A stretch of 64,000 nt of DNA from Rotaria macrura (lineage: Eukaryota; Rotifera; Eurotatoria; Philodinida; Philodinidae): positions 1 to 64,000 of the forward strand of contig OENT01000070.1 in the NCBI GenBank assembly GCA_900239685.1, written 5' to 3'. This document shows, in pieces, positions 20,963 to 33,223 of the stretch (its first letter is position 1; every line of letters begins with the position of its first letter). The position numbers and the translations under genes were made by a program. Under the pieces are notes generated by a model. That model did not search any database. It saw only the letters and a list, made by a program, of their open reading frames with translations, and was not told where the DNA came from.

Positions 20963-23900
20963 ATGGGAAATAAAACGTCGAAATCATCTAAAACCGCAAC
21001 TAAAAAACAAAATTGTTTTTGTTTTCCATGTACATTATCCAAATCGTCATCATCATCATCGCTGACTATTGATGAGAAATATTTGCCAACATTTGATCGT
21101 CTAACGGCAAATGAAAAAATATTGAACCTTTCTTCTCCTATTGACATAGTTTCATCGAATTCGGTTACTATTCACGATGAAGTCGATAAAAATCTTTCAA
21201 CATCAAAGAATCGTCGTTCAATATCATTAAATAATGTTATCCTAAATTTTTCTGATACTCAGAATGAAAATCAAGAAAAAACAAACATTCAATCGAAGCC
21301 ACCATTGCCACCAGGGAAATCTATTCCTGTTTCAAAATTACCGCCAACAGGTCGATCGTTTCGAGGTACACTAGTTAACACAAAGCGGACCTATTATTCT
21401 CAATCAATTGAACATGCCAGATTATCCATCGAAGATTTAGAAAAATCACTTCATGGCGCTTCCAGCATTGATCGATGGATTGATTCATTACCTATGCTAG
21501 GTACACCCTCGCTGAATCGTAATAAACCAATTCGAACAGTAGTGTCGACAAATAATAAAAAAATTAAACGTAGTTTAACAATAGGTGATGAATATAATGA
21601 AAATGTTCTCAATGGCTCCTACAGACAGGTAAGTAAAATGAATAGGTCTCTAATTTAATTTCGGGAGTCCTTCAAGTAAACAATCGATTTCGACTTCAAC
21701 CTATATGTGTTTTAAACAGATTCAAAGGACCAATGAATACTTTGGGATGATTTCATCTCGTCACCTTATTATTGTCTAGAGATTAAAATTTGTAAAGCGT
21801 GCCATTGAGTGAGTGCTAAAGTATGTACGATAAACCATTCACTCTCCCCCCCCCCCCCCCCCTAGATATCATGGCAGATGGTAATCAAAGACCATCTATA
21901 TAAATCATTCTCTATTGTAATATATATAAACTGCTACTTTATTGCATTTATGAAGGATTAAATCAAAGAATGGTGCAACAGTGATCTATCCAATTGAGAT
22001 AAGCAAATAAACTCAGTGTTATTAGCAAGAGCAGCTGCATCATATTTCACATTTCAATCCTATAGGCATATTAGTATTAGCTTTCTCAATTAGAAATGTC
22101 ATGGTCTTGATCGGACAAACTGTTTATCGACTATCGATAAAACATATTTCACGGAAAAACATGTGAAATAGGGATAGTCAATCATGAAAACTACCAAGCT
22201 TTTCATTTTTCTCTATATTGAAGTAAGAAAACAAAATTTATTGATTTACATCAGTGATGTCAAAGAGTCCATTTTAAGATAGTTGTATGAAATGATGCTT
22301 TTAGCAAATCTATTTGGGACGTTCACAAGCCACTATTCTCATACCAAATTTGATTTTCTTGAAATCTTGGAGTGAAGTTTTGAATATCATTCTTTCTGAG
22401 AGCCATCAAAATATTGAAAATTTATAAGATTGTATATAAATTGCTTTGGTCAGTGTATGATTTGCGAAAAGAACTCTCCTGAAAAGAAAATACAGATATC
22501 CAATTTTCTCTTCTTGTTCTTTCTATTAAATTTAGGGAGACGAAGCATCATTAGCAGATCTTGAAACAAATTTATCCAAAAATGATTTTCCAAATATTTT
22601 AACATTGAAATTTAATCGTGAATTTTTAAATCTAGCAAAGCAAATACAGTTAAATATTCATCTAAAAGATTTTCATTCACGCTTAAATAATTCAAAAATT
22701 AAACAAACATTTAAAAATCATTTTTCATTATCAACAATTATTTATCCACTTGCTGGTATTGATCAAATATTAGCTGATGATTTAAATCTTTTTCTTGTAA
22801 CACCACCCGAATCCATATTACCTAATTTATCATCAAATACACATAGCACATATAAAATTCATGAACAGATACGTACAAAATCTTATTTTATACCAACAAC
22901 AGATTATAAGATCGAAATTGACGATGATGAATATAAGAAGAAATGTATCGAACTTGATCGAACACATGTTGTTATAACGCTTGAAAATAAAATGAAAGAA
23001 CAAGATGATGTAACAAAACTTAAAAAGGGACCATTCATCGAACAAGAACCATCGTGTTTATTCATCTCTGATAATTCATTTCGAACTGGATACTTACGTA
23101 TTGATCAAGGAAAAATTGCGAAACATTTTTTACCATTTATGTATCATTCGTCTGAAGATGATATTTATTATTTATCATCAAATTTAGTTCAACAGTGGCT
23201 CAATACGTTGATACTCGTTAATCAAACATGTTCTATTGCTAAAAGATTTTTAACGGGTGATGGTAGTCATATTACTTGTTTAATCAAACAACAAATTAGC
23301 TACACAAAGTAAATAATTATTTTCTTTCTATTTGTCATATAAAATGTTATATAAACAAATCTATAAACTTCAATCAGAATTCTAAGAATAAAATAATGCT
23401 TTGCATTAAATAGAATAATGAATTTATTGGATACAACCTGGGAAAAGAACTCGTACTATCTATTGGTTCACTGTGTGTGTGTTATACGTAAATAATCATG
23501 TGTTTCTTTTTGTACATTGATCAGAAATAGAAATGTTGTCCTAGATATTATTTAAGAAAGAATACATTTCCACAGTAAATACAAATAATGATTCTAGTTT
23601 AGCCTTTATTTACAAGGAGAAGGTAACTGTTTCACACGCAAAATTCTTCTTGTGCAGTTGAGACTTCATGTGTAACGTGCAAAGCAAATAACTAAATGAA
23701 ACTGCTTTAATTATATGCATCTGCTGACGTGTATTTTAAATAAATTCTTTGGAATATATTTAAAATATTCAAAAATCTGAGAACCATCTTCTGCCAATCC
23801 AATAGAACTATCCGTATTTAATTTTGTTAATGTAAATCATGCTGTAGTCTGATTCTCCAGTAAAATGATTATAGCTGCAAAGAGAAGAAAGATCTACATG

Positions 23901-26900
23901 TATTCATGCTATTGAAAATTTTTCATTTCAAATCAAAATCTTTTGTGTGCATACAATAGTAACTAAAAAACGATGTCCTCCTGAAAAATGTCCAATAAAA
24001 TTGAATCATATTTTTTCTAAATATTAGATTGCTATACGATAGATTCCTTTTATTTGTAAATACGTAGAATATAAAAGCAGAAAAAAAAGACAAAATCGAG
24101 AAATGTATTTATGAATCATTTAACTCCTTTCGAGTCTACTAGATAATAGGCAATATGATGATAAGAAGTATATGAGAAACACTACAAGGTTCAACGAACG
24201 GAGAATGCATGAAATTCTACTCGAGCCGAACTAGTTCAAGGTTTTTAATCTTTTATTTCTTCTCATTTTTTAATAGAAACACAAATGGAAAAAAATGGAT
24301 CATATACTCACTCTGTTATCTTTTAGACATGTTACTAATAATCCCTTACACTATTGGTCTATGTGTCTGTTTATTCTTGAGTTAGGACTATTTTATCAAC
24401 TTTTTTACACCTGGAGAGATACAAACGGAAAAATAGTGAAACTATACAATCCTTCTCGTACATCATTGTTGCTTCGATGTTGTAAGTTTCGGTATGAATG
24501 AATTTTTACTTGTTGATATGCGCAATCTTCAAATTATAATAAACTGCTATCAAGAAATTTCTCTAGAACACGAGTGTTCACACTGTACGATGAATTATTG
24601 AAAAAATATGCAAATTCTATGTCATTAAATATTTCGCAACATTCAAACAATCATAGCAGCTATTTATGAACAAATTTACAGACCGCACGAAACATTGTTT
24701 ACAGTGATCGCAGCTAGTGCCGACTGAATTATTAGGACAAATTCTTTGAAGCCTATCATATTTTGATCGGGTCCTATAAACTATTATATATCTTATTTCA
24801 AACGGTTTATTACGCTTGAAATGGATCCTCTGAAAACAAGAATGATGCTTCATTAAATCACTGCACGTATTTTGCAATAAAGCATTGAAATCTATCCTTT
24901 CGCAGTCCTTGTAAACTTAGTTAAACATCGTTAAATATATTTGATGAATTTCGAATATGAAATTTTGAAGAGCGACGGATGATATATACGTATATTTAGT
25001 TTTTGTCTCTTTTGATATTTTAGTTCATCTTCATTGGATAATAATTTGACTTTCGCTGCCCTACGTCTTCCACTATGTATGTATTTGAATGATTCATCAC
25101 AAACGAATTTCGAAGAAGAAAAACCAAATATAATTGATGCATTCTCTTCTACGTTCTTATCTGCTAACAAAAAAAGTTCTAATGATACAATTCATATCGA
25201 TTATGAACAATATTCTTTTGCTTTTGTCCTGCATCGTTGGCCAAAGTGTTTACTTGAAAATTATTACACAGAATCAATACGTAATTCTAAACGAAAATGG
25301 CCGTCAAAGTATCACTTGAATATAATTGTAAAAAAGCCACTTTTACTTATACCAATACAAAATAATCATAAATGGGAAATACATTTTGATTTGATTGAAC
25401 AAAGTTTGTTTGAATTAATGAACGAATCAACATTATGTTTTTATGCATTATGCCAACAATTATTTTCTCAAACATTTGTCATACGTACATGTATAAAGCA
25501 TTGCTTTTTGAACTATTGTGAAAAGTATGGCTTACCATTTTCACAGTAAGATATTTCTTTTACTTATGAATCATAGAACAAAATGTCTAGATCGTTTTTT
25601 TCATTGTTTGAACTTCTCATGAAGATATTTATTGGCAGACACTGGTAATTTATATAAAAATGACCAGAGATTAGTTTAAAAAAGCATGATTTTTAGTAGA
25701 AAATGAAACCTAGTATGGAACCCATCTTGATCTGTATTATTTTACCGTAGATCTTTTGCAGTTAAGGCTATCCGAGAGAACTTTTCAAAATCAAGAACGA
25801 TTGCTGTTAATTTCTTGTCTATATGTCTACTTGTAAGATTGATAGTCACAGTTTATTGATGCATAGAAACAATGAGAAAGCTCTTGTAGTCAAATTTGGT
25901 AGTGAAGAATGTAAGTTTGAACTATTGGACATGTCATTAGGATGAAAACTACGATTCAAGTTTATTGTTGTTGTTTAGTGAAGTTCTCTCGTGAATGATA
26001 GCAACTATAATAGTTTCTGATGATCATCCATCATCACTTCAAATGGACTAAACATGTCTGAAAATTACGACGTAGGGAGGTAATTACATAACCTTTTTTT
26101 CTTTTCCGCATTGAATAAATACTCCTAAAATGGCGCATATCAAAAATGAGTTGTACTCAATGTATGATGTATTTACAGGTATCCGAGTTTTTGAATACCA
26201 TTGATTTTAATATTGTGATAATTAATTCATTTGTTTTTTTCTTTCTAATGAGAATCATCTATCAATACATGTTTTGATCATTTCATATAAAACGATGCAC
26301 ATACTACGATAGATTAAAACAAATGAGCAACAAGGCATCTCTACTTATTAAGCTTAAGTATAATGTACCTATTATTAGAAATCTATCGATAGTATTAAGC
26401 ATACCTACGCACTAGTTGAATATCAATGTATCGATTTATGATGACGAAAGTGAACAAATAAGAATTAGAACTTAACTAATCTTCGTTTTTTTTCGATAGT
26501 TTCTACAAGAAAGTTTAATTATGTCAAGAAAATAGTTGAATTTCATTGAATAAACTAAACACTTACGATGCAACACTTAAAATCTATTGGAGATCAATTA
26601 AAATATTCTTATCGAATAAAATATTCACTCTCACATTTCACTCGAATGACATGTAGAATTCAGTTTTTTTTCCGAAATAAAAAGTATCTTAATACATATC
26701 AAATCATCCCTTTCACTACCATTCAATATGAACATATCTCAATCCATGGAACAATCATTCGACTATCGTTGGATTCTGATAATCGATGATTTTTCATTAT
26801 CTGCATTAGTAATTTATTCTATTCAAGGTGATACTCATGAATCTGAAGAGGTATTCCTTCCAGTACCACTGTGTAAATAGTTAATCAATGGTGTTGCGAA

Positions 26901-27599
26901 TTGATAATTTTATAGCTAACTATTCTGTTTAAATTTTCTATTCAACAAATTTAGCATGTCTAACTATACTGTTTAAAATCAAAAAATTCTTTATTTCGTT
27001 TGATTAGGAATCGTGATCATACGACAAATAATATTTTTGAATTAATGTCACATTTTTTAAAAGAAATTCAATTACAAATCAGTGAAAAATTTATTCCGAA
27101 TCATTTTAATCATGAAATAAATCTTTATGAACCTAATGAAACTTATAATCAATGGTTTGATTATATAAATACATGTTTAAATGATCGTATAACTATACCA
27201 ACATCACCATTAACAATATCGAATCGTCCAATAATTGTTGAATTTTTATTTCATTTTATTGATCAATTATATCAAACATTTCATATAAAACGTTCACAGT
27301 TTCATTTGAATGAAAACGTTCTTATGGATTTACATAAACAACTATGTGAAAAATTATCAAATGATACAAATAATAATAGTACATTGTTACAAAAATTCAT
27401 CAATCATTTGTTAAATAATCAACAAATTCTTGAACATATACAAACGAATTTAACCTATGATTTTGAAGCCAATGCTGAATTGGTACATACATGTTTGAAT
27501 CAAGTTCGGAAAGCTGATTCATCATTAATATTTCATTATACTTGGACGATATACATACAATATTTACATACATACTATAACGTATTATGGAATATTTGA
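20963..27599 (+). CDS. Mab-21/cGAS-like nucleotidyltransferase-fold protein, predicted N-myristoylated
   Basis: Four exons join in phase (20963-21628, 22536-23308, 25024-25545, 27008-27599), giving 2553 nt, or 850 aa. The N-terminus MGNKTSK fits the N-myristoylation pattern and is followed by CFCFPC, possible palmitoylation sites. Residues to about 222 look disordered, with an SH3-type PPLPPGK. The Mab-21/cGLR fold follows: a helix-rich start, DDLNLFLVTPP where active enzymes have an acidic-x-acidic pair, RTGYLRI, YYLSS, IDYEQYSFAF (third acidic position), then LLLIPIQ, WEIHFDLIEQSL and IRTCIKHCFLNYCEKYG, and a final FIPNHFNHEINLYEP resembling cGAS FIPEFNLFS. One catalytic acid appears replaced by Asn, so catalysis is doubtful. 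Introns are all long (907, 1715 and 1462 bp). AATAAA lies at 27610-27615. The family assignment is from motif order, not from a search. Confidence 0.75.
21847..21864 (+). repeat. Poly-C tract in an intron
   Basis: A run of about 18 cytosines in intron 1 of the Mab-21-like gene, striking in this A+T-rich DNA. Similar but shorter homopolymers of G occur at 2220-2231 and near 38631-38640. Confidence 0.7.
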
Positions 27600-27609
27600 A
27601 GAACAAACA

Positions 27610-27615
27610 AATAAA
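27610..27615 (+). promoter_or_regulatory. Polyadenylation signal of the Mab-21-like gene
   Basis: Canonical AATAAA, 11 nt after the stop codon. This is close but plausible for a compact 3' UTR. Confidence 0.5.
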
Positions 27616-29989
27616 CATTAACATCGTCAGATAATAGTTTTCTTTTCTTTTATACGATTTTTCCCGGTGATTGTTGAGATTCTTTTTTTTTCGCGTGTAA
27701 CCTTTATCGCTTCTGTCTTATTAATCTATACATCCCTTTTTTGTTCGGCGTCTTATTTTACAGTTATGTGCACATCGAAAAAGAAAACAACGCATGAGAA
27801 TGTTCGAATAGTTATAAATTACGCGCATAGAGCTATTCCTCTTCATTGGGTATTGTTCTTCTCTATCTTTGATTCTTTGTTTGTTCAACTTTAGCTGATG
27901 AGCAATAAAACTACAAATATTTGAATTAGATATATGCTTACATTAAAGAACGAGTAAACAAATCAAATCGATCATTGAACAATGCAGTTGTTTTATAAAT
28001 AATAATCAAGCACTGTTCTGCTTTGGACTCGTTCGAATCATCAATGCTTATTTAATACTTACAGCATACTTTTTAAAAGTGCTGATTAGCGTATTCCGGA
28101 AATATTTTGTGAGATTAAAATTCAATATCTTCCGTGATTCGGGTTCAGTTTTCAAGAAGATCAATAAGTTAAATCCAATATCAACAATATTCAAACTAAT
28201 AATATAGTATCTTATCAATTGGGTGATGTTTTCATTCGTATTGCAATTCGTATTTTTTCAAATGCCGTATCAATCCAATGTACAAACAGATGACCTAATA
28301 TAAAAGAAAGTTAACCGATTTTCCCAAGTATGACATAAAACGTTTTAAAGCGTATCATCGTGACTTGGCATGTAATTATATACTCAACGAAAGAGTATCT
28401 TTCTAGGAACCAGTTGCCTTGTTGCCACTTAATACACAGAGAACAGTAATTTTTTGGCTTGTTCGAATCGTACTGTCCTACTATTCTACTGTCGACGAAA
28501 AATTGCAATCTGTCCTAATCAATAGTCTCGTAAAATACTCCACATATTTCTTGTATGTCTTGAGATTCTTTCGATAGCATACCCTACGCATTTTTCAGAA
28601 TTTCTTAATAGAGATAATTTACGAATGATAAGATAATTCACTTCTATATTTGGATTAACAACTACCGTATTAGATTCGAACGTCAACCAAGCTGGATGCT
28701 GATATGGCCTGATGCGACTTGATTTTGTATAAAATATCTGATTATCTGATTACTACAAAAACTGGTCGCTTAATTCTGATGCTACAACCACATACTCGTA
28801 ACTTCTTTTTAAAATATAAATAAAACATGCATTGTTATTCAGTCGGATGATCTGAAAAAAATGTGACTTTACATGTATTTAGTCATAGGAAGCAACCATG
28901 AAATACAACATTTCAAAGACGAGGGATCAGTCGTACTTATCCCAAAGACAGCTAAATTATACATTGGCCATAATTTTATGATTTATAAGCCGTTAATTTT
29001 ACATGGATAGCTACAGATTAGAATCCATGTATGAGAGCACCTATGCATGTATCTTTGATTAAAAAGTGAAAAGAAACTAATAATTTTTCATTAACGAGTA
29101 CTTTTTGTTAGTGTTTTCTGTAGTCAAAATTAAAGAAATAGTAATGATTATGTTTGATTTAATTTTCCCAAGATGAATATGGTAATACCGATGAAAAAAA
29201 AACACAAATCGTAAGCAATTATAACTTTGATTTTGTTACATTTTCCAATTTTATCAGCGACATTAATTAGAAGATGTAACAAGTACTATTCGATTAGTTA
29301 CAGATAGTTTTAGTGACGTTGGCGATAATTGTTTTACATTGATTTGAATTTTTCAGTCACAATATCAATTTTACAAATCAAGATAATTTAAATAGATAAA
29401 AAATAGAAGAACTCCTCGTATCCTGAACGTCAAGTATTATTATCTATTAAACATATTTGATGATAGTGGAAACCTATAGATACTAACGTCAAACTTGATC
29501 GTATGATCAAAATTTTCTTAAGTAGCAAGAATAAAACGAATAGAGCTAATTTAAATAGCGATTCTTAATGCAAATCGTCGATAATTTCGTTTTCTTTTTC
29601 TTGATCTTATGAATAATCTTATTCTAAATTTATTCATTTAAATGAAAGCTGTTCGAATTCACTAGACAAGAGTTTATTATTGGAATTGATCTACGACGAT
29701 GTATAAACAAATTGTATATCACGAAATGCTTTGCATTGTAGAAACAGATAGATAGGCCATCGTTTATCGATTACATGAATAGAAACAAGAAACGAAATAC
29801 ATAAGCAAGAAGTAAAACAAAAACAAACGAGAAAGAAGAGACGATGAAGAGGAGAACAAATGAAAAGACAAGTATATAGGAAAGACGTTGGAGTGAGATG
29901 AAATAATATAGGAAGACAAAAGTATTCGTTTTAATCATTTATAATGATACGTGTTCAACTTTTTTTTCTTTTGTTATGTTTTACTCCAA
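27616..29989. other. Intergenic, no gene seen
   Basis: About 2.4 kb between two convergent genes. Short ORFs at 27667-27894 (+) and 28311-28508 (-) have no recognisable content. No TIRs or RNA genes were noticed. Confidence 0.45.
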
Positions 29990-31651
29990 TTAACCGCTAA
30001 CACCATATTGAGACATTGATTGATATTGTACATTAGGTACAACACCATTACCATATTGACCTTGTTGCTCAAAACCTTGCTGTTCAGCTAGAATATATAT
30101 TTATATTCATATTCATACTTAAAATATCGACAATTTAGTGTAATATCACTCACCGCCATATTGTTGACCTTCAACAGTACTGCCACTCGAATATGCTGAC
30201 TGTTGATAAATGAATCCACCTTGTGATTCACCAGGAAGTTGACCAGAACCATGTGCAGCTCCATTAGCATATGCTGCATATTGAGCATTATCTTGAAGAA
30301 ATCCAGCTTGCCCAGTTGCAGTCAACGAACCGTCTGATGCACTGGCAAGCAAACCTTGATCACCAACGGCTTCAAATCCACCAATGGGACCAGCAGCACC
30401 AGTTAATAGTGCTGGATCGACTTGATCTGGATTCGTAATCGGTGTCTAGACAATCAGAGAAACGAAAAAACAAGAACAAAAAACTATTGATTTTTCTTGT
30501 TTGATGACAAAAAAATCCATCATACATATTCTGGTCCGAGATTAGGTGTTGGGAGGCCTTTAACGAAATCTGGTAAACCTTGCGTAGGCCGTAGCTGTGT
30601 ACCATATTGTTGTACATAAGTATTTGGATCAGCTTTGATAATACCCAAATTACGAAATTCCTTGACAACACGAGCTTGTGTACCTTCCCATTGGATAATA
30701 AGATTTTTTTGAGGTGTTGGAGCTTGAACTGGTGGAGCTTTTTGATAGATAACTCGTCGTTTTTGTTGTTTATATGGTAGCCAACGTTCAACAATAATAC
30801 TAGGAAAATTTTAATGAATAATAATGATTTAATTCTCTTGATAGAGAATATTAGCAACTAACCTTTGTGGCTTAGGTGGCAAAGGTGGCATACGTTCAAT
30901 GATGACACGTCGTGGGGGTGGAGGTGGAGGCGGTAATGGTTTAGTGATCAACTTCGGTGCAAGTTGTGGCGGTGGTTGTGGTGGTCGTTCTCGTATGATG
31001 AGTGGGGGTGGTGTAGCTGGCCGTGGTGGTCTTTGTCGAATGACAATAGGTGGAGCAGGTGGTAGTGCTGGATTGCGTACCTAACAGGAAGAAGAAATTA
31101 TTTTTTTACTTGATTTTCCTTCATTCTAAGTAGGAGAGTATTTATTCACTTACCTCTTTGATAATTAAAGGGCCAGGTGGTGGTGGAGTTGGTGGACGTA
31201 AATATCGAACGGCTACTTCTTGTTTGTATGTAACAGCATCATTGGCATGCTTACGAATAATTTGTGGATTAGGATCGAAATTGATTTTGTAACCATTTTG
31301 TCCTTGTTGTTGTGCAAGTTGACCAGCAGCACCGACGTATTGTTGGACAATACCGGAATTGTTTTGCTCTAGAAAGCCGGCACCACCGACTTGTTGATCA
31401 CTAGAAAGTTCGGCTCCACTTCGAGTATATTGAGCATAATTAATATCTTGACCCTGATGCATAGCTCCTTGTTGATCACCAGTTTCTTGTGCTACTTGTT
31501 GTTGGTCAACGCCACTAGCCTCACCATAATATTGATGACCACCTGGACTTCCTGTTTGACCTTGATAACTATACTGATGTTGAAGATATTGTTGTTCTGG
31601 ATTTCCAGGCGATGTTGATGACGGATATCCTGCAGAAACAGTATCGGCCAT
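29990..31651 (-). CDS. Pro/Gln-rich low-complexity protein with articulin/alveolin-like repeats
   Basis: Five exons on the minus strand join in phase (31154-31651, 30863-31080, 30526-30799, 30154-30445, 29990-30087), giving 1380 nt, or 459 aa. Residues 1-135 are Gln/Gly/Tyr/Ser-rich and prion-like. Residues of about 140-270 hold a chain of hydrophobic-charged blocks set between prolines: RYLRPPTPPPPGPLIIKEV, PIVIRQRPPRPATPPP, LIIRERPPQPPP, RRVIIERMPPLPPKP, IIVERWLPYKQQKRRVI. These resemble the V/I-R/E-P repeats of articulin/alveolin-type membrane-skeleton proteins. A folded-looking segment follows (LIIQWEGTQARVVKEFRNLG), then a Gly/Gln/Ala-rich tail ending in Gln/Gly/Tyr. There is no signal peptide or TM segment. 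I infer a structural, possibly cytoskeletal role; the gene name is unknown. Confidence 0.72.
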
Positions 31652-32469
31652 AGTTATTATGTTCAGTAGGGTTTCGTCTTTTCGTTTTGTTATTTAGTTA
31701 TTGATCAGATCAATGTGAATATAGGTTAGGTACGTATAGATAGATGTTTGTGTCACACGTTCAACGGCGCAGAAAATAAAAGGATGGTCACCGTGAGGAA
31801 AAAAAAAGTCGATGAAAGAAGACTCAATACTTCGTCGTATTTTGTGTGGTTAGTGATGCGCAACTCGAATTTCATCGGTCACCATTACTTTATAGGTATT
31901 TTTCTTTTGATTCTCTTTCTATATTTCTTGCGCTCGTCGTGCTTGACTTACTTTCACAATGATAAGGCGAGTAAAATATGTTCGTACTCATTTTACATTG
32001 AACGTGCTCATTTCACCGACGATCGATCAATCATGTAGTCTATAATCGTTCATGCATAAACTCTCGTTTTCTATTGGTTTTGAATTGAAAAATACGTAGT
32101 ACATATATGTAAAAAGCATCTTTACGCTTTCTCTTTGTTTTATGCACATATATGCACACGTCATCTATAATGGTTGAAACATATGAAACTAATCACTTTC
32201 ACCATTTGTTTAACAATCATATTCGGTTATTGTTGTTTTGACCATAATAGAACATGAAACGAAACGCAAATAATGATATAAACTAGGAGAAAGATCTACG
32301 GATTAAATATACATATGTACAATATTTATATCAATGAATATTCCTTTTATGTAGGAGATATAAGAATCCTATGATTTTTCGATCAATTTTTTATTCAAAA
32401 ATTTCCTCGCTTTTGTATTTTTTCGTTCATCATCATGATCGTGTAATGTTTGCATCATATAAACAGCAC
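31652..32469. other. Intergenic, no gene seen
   Basis: Spacer of 818 bp between two minus-strand genes. It should hold the promoter of the Pro/Gln-rich gene and the 3' UTR of the cysteine-rich gene. A TTTATT (AATAAA on the minus strand) at 32390-32395 lies 75 bp beyond the latter's stop. Confidence 0.5.
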
Positions 32470-32527
32470 TCATCGTTGTTCTTTTTCATTTTCTTTTTGC
32501 TCCTGCTGTTGTTGTTGTTGTTGTTGT

Positions 32528-32563
<36 letters not shown>

Positions 32564-33223
32564 CAAGCTGGAATATCTTTGAGTGAACGGTATCTAGTTA
32601 ATGGCGTACAAAGTTCATCGACTTCATTACGATTCGGCCGACAAAACCATTTTGGCATACTACGAAATCGAAAATGCACATAACAGCAATTTCCTTCTCC
32701 ACAATCTTCATGAAATTGACAATGTTCCCATTCTAAAGAATTCGGAACAAATCAATCCTAAATAGAAATCTGATGAATGATATTTATCATTAATAATTAC
32801 CCAAGTTTTTTCTTTCAGAACTTTGTTTTGAATCTTTTGCTTTATAGAATGGTAATGCTGGTTTACTAATTCCATAGGGATAGAGTTGATTGTTTGGATT
32901 ATAGTATGGTGGAATTATAAGATCTTCCAAACTATGTTTTGCACGCAAACTGGCTACGGGTGGTAAACATAGATTGTTTTCTAATTTCATACAAAGACAA
33001 TCAGTAGAAGATATGCTAAAAATACAACACTGATGATACCTTGAATTGAATAACACATTAAATCTGAGCAACAATCACTTTGTTCTTGACATATATCTCC
33101 TATGGCTTTACATTGCTGTGTTTGTTCATCTTGAAAAACAACATTCATTGGATCATTACGAATTGTTGCCAAACATGAATTTGAAATTAAGAATACAATG
33201 CAAGAAGTAATGAGTAGACACAT
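32470..33223 (-). CDS. Small secreted protein with two cysteine-knot-spaced domains and a polyglutamine tail
   Basis: Three exons (33040-33223, 32801-32980, 32470-32732; introns 59 and 68 bp) give 627 nt, or 208 aa. MCLLITSCIVFLISNSCLA is a clear signal peptide. Domain 1 has C-x6-C-x5-CC-x4-C-x8-C (CKAIGDIC, then SDCCSDLMC), the spacing of inhibitor-cystine-knot folds. Domain 2 has C-x5-C-x4-CC-x13-C-x10-C (CQFHEDCGEGNCC, FCRPNRNEVDELC), also reminiscent of the Dickkopf/colipase fold. A Pro/Tyr-rich linker of about 60 residues separates them. The C-terminus has 19 consecutive Gln (mixed CAA/CAG), then Glu/Lys-rich residues. It is probably an extracellular signalling, inhibitor or matrix protein. 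Orthology to Dickkopf or prokineticin is not established. Confidence 0.75.

Noticed and set aside
24295-24501. ORF inside intron 2 of the Mab-21-like gene
   Set aside because: Exons 2 and 3 join in phase without it, and the translation shows no similarity to the Mab-21 fold.
26568-26789. ORF inside intron 3 of the Mab-21-like gene as an extra exon
   Set aside because: The exons on either side already join in phase, and this ORF has no matching acceptor/donor pair.
30899-31084. Plus-strand Gly-rich ORF
   Set aside because: Antisense of the Pro-rich exon 2 of the minus-strand gene (CCA codons read as GGT).
32371-32683. Plus-strand ORFs with poly-Leu or poly-Cys runs
   Set aside because: They are antisense frames of the CAA/CAG polyglutamine tract in the minus-strand secreted protein.
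33024-33047. A 24-bp intron in the secreted protein gene
   Set aside because: Too short for spliceosomal removal; using the next acceptor gives a normal 59-bp intron in the correct frame.
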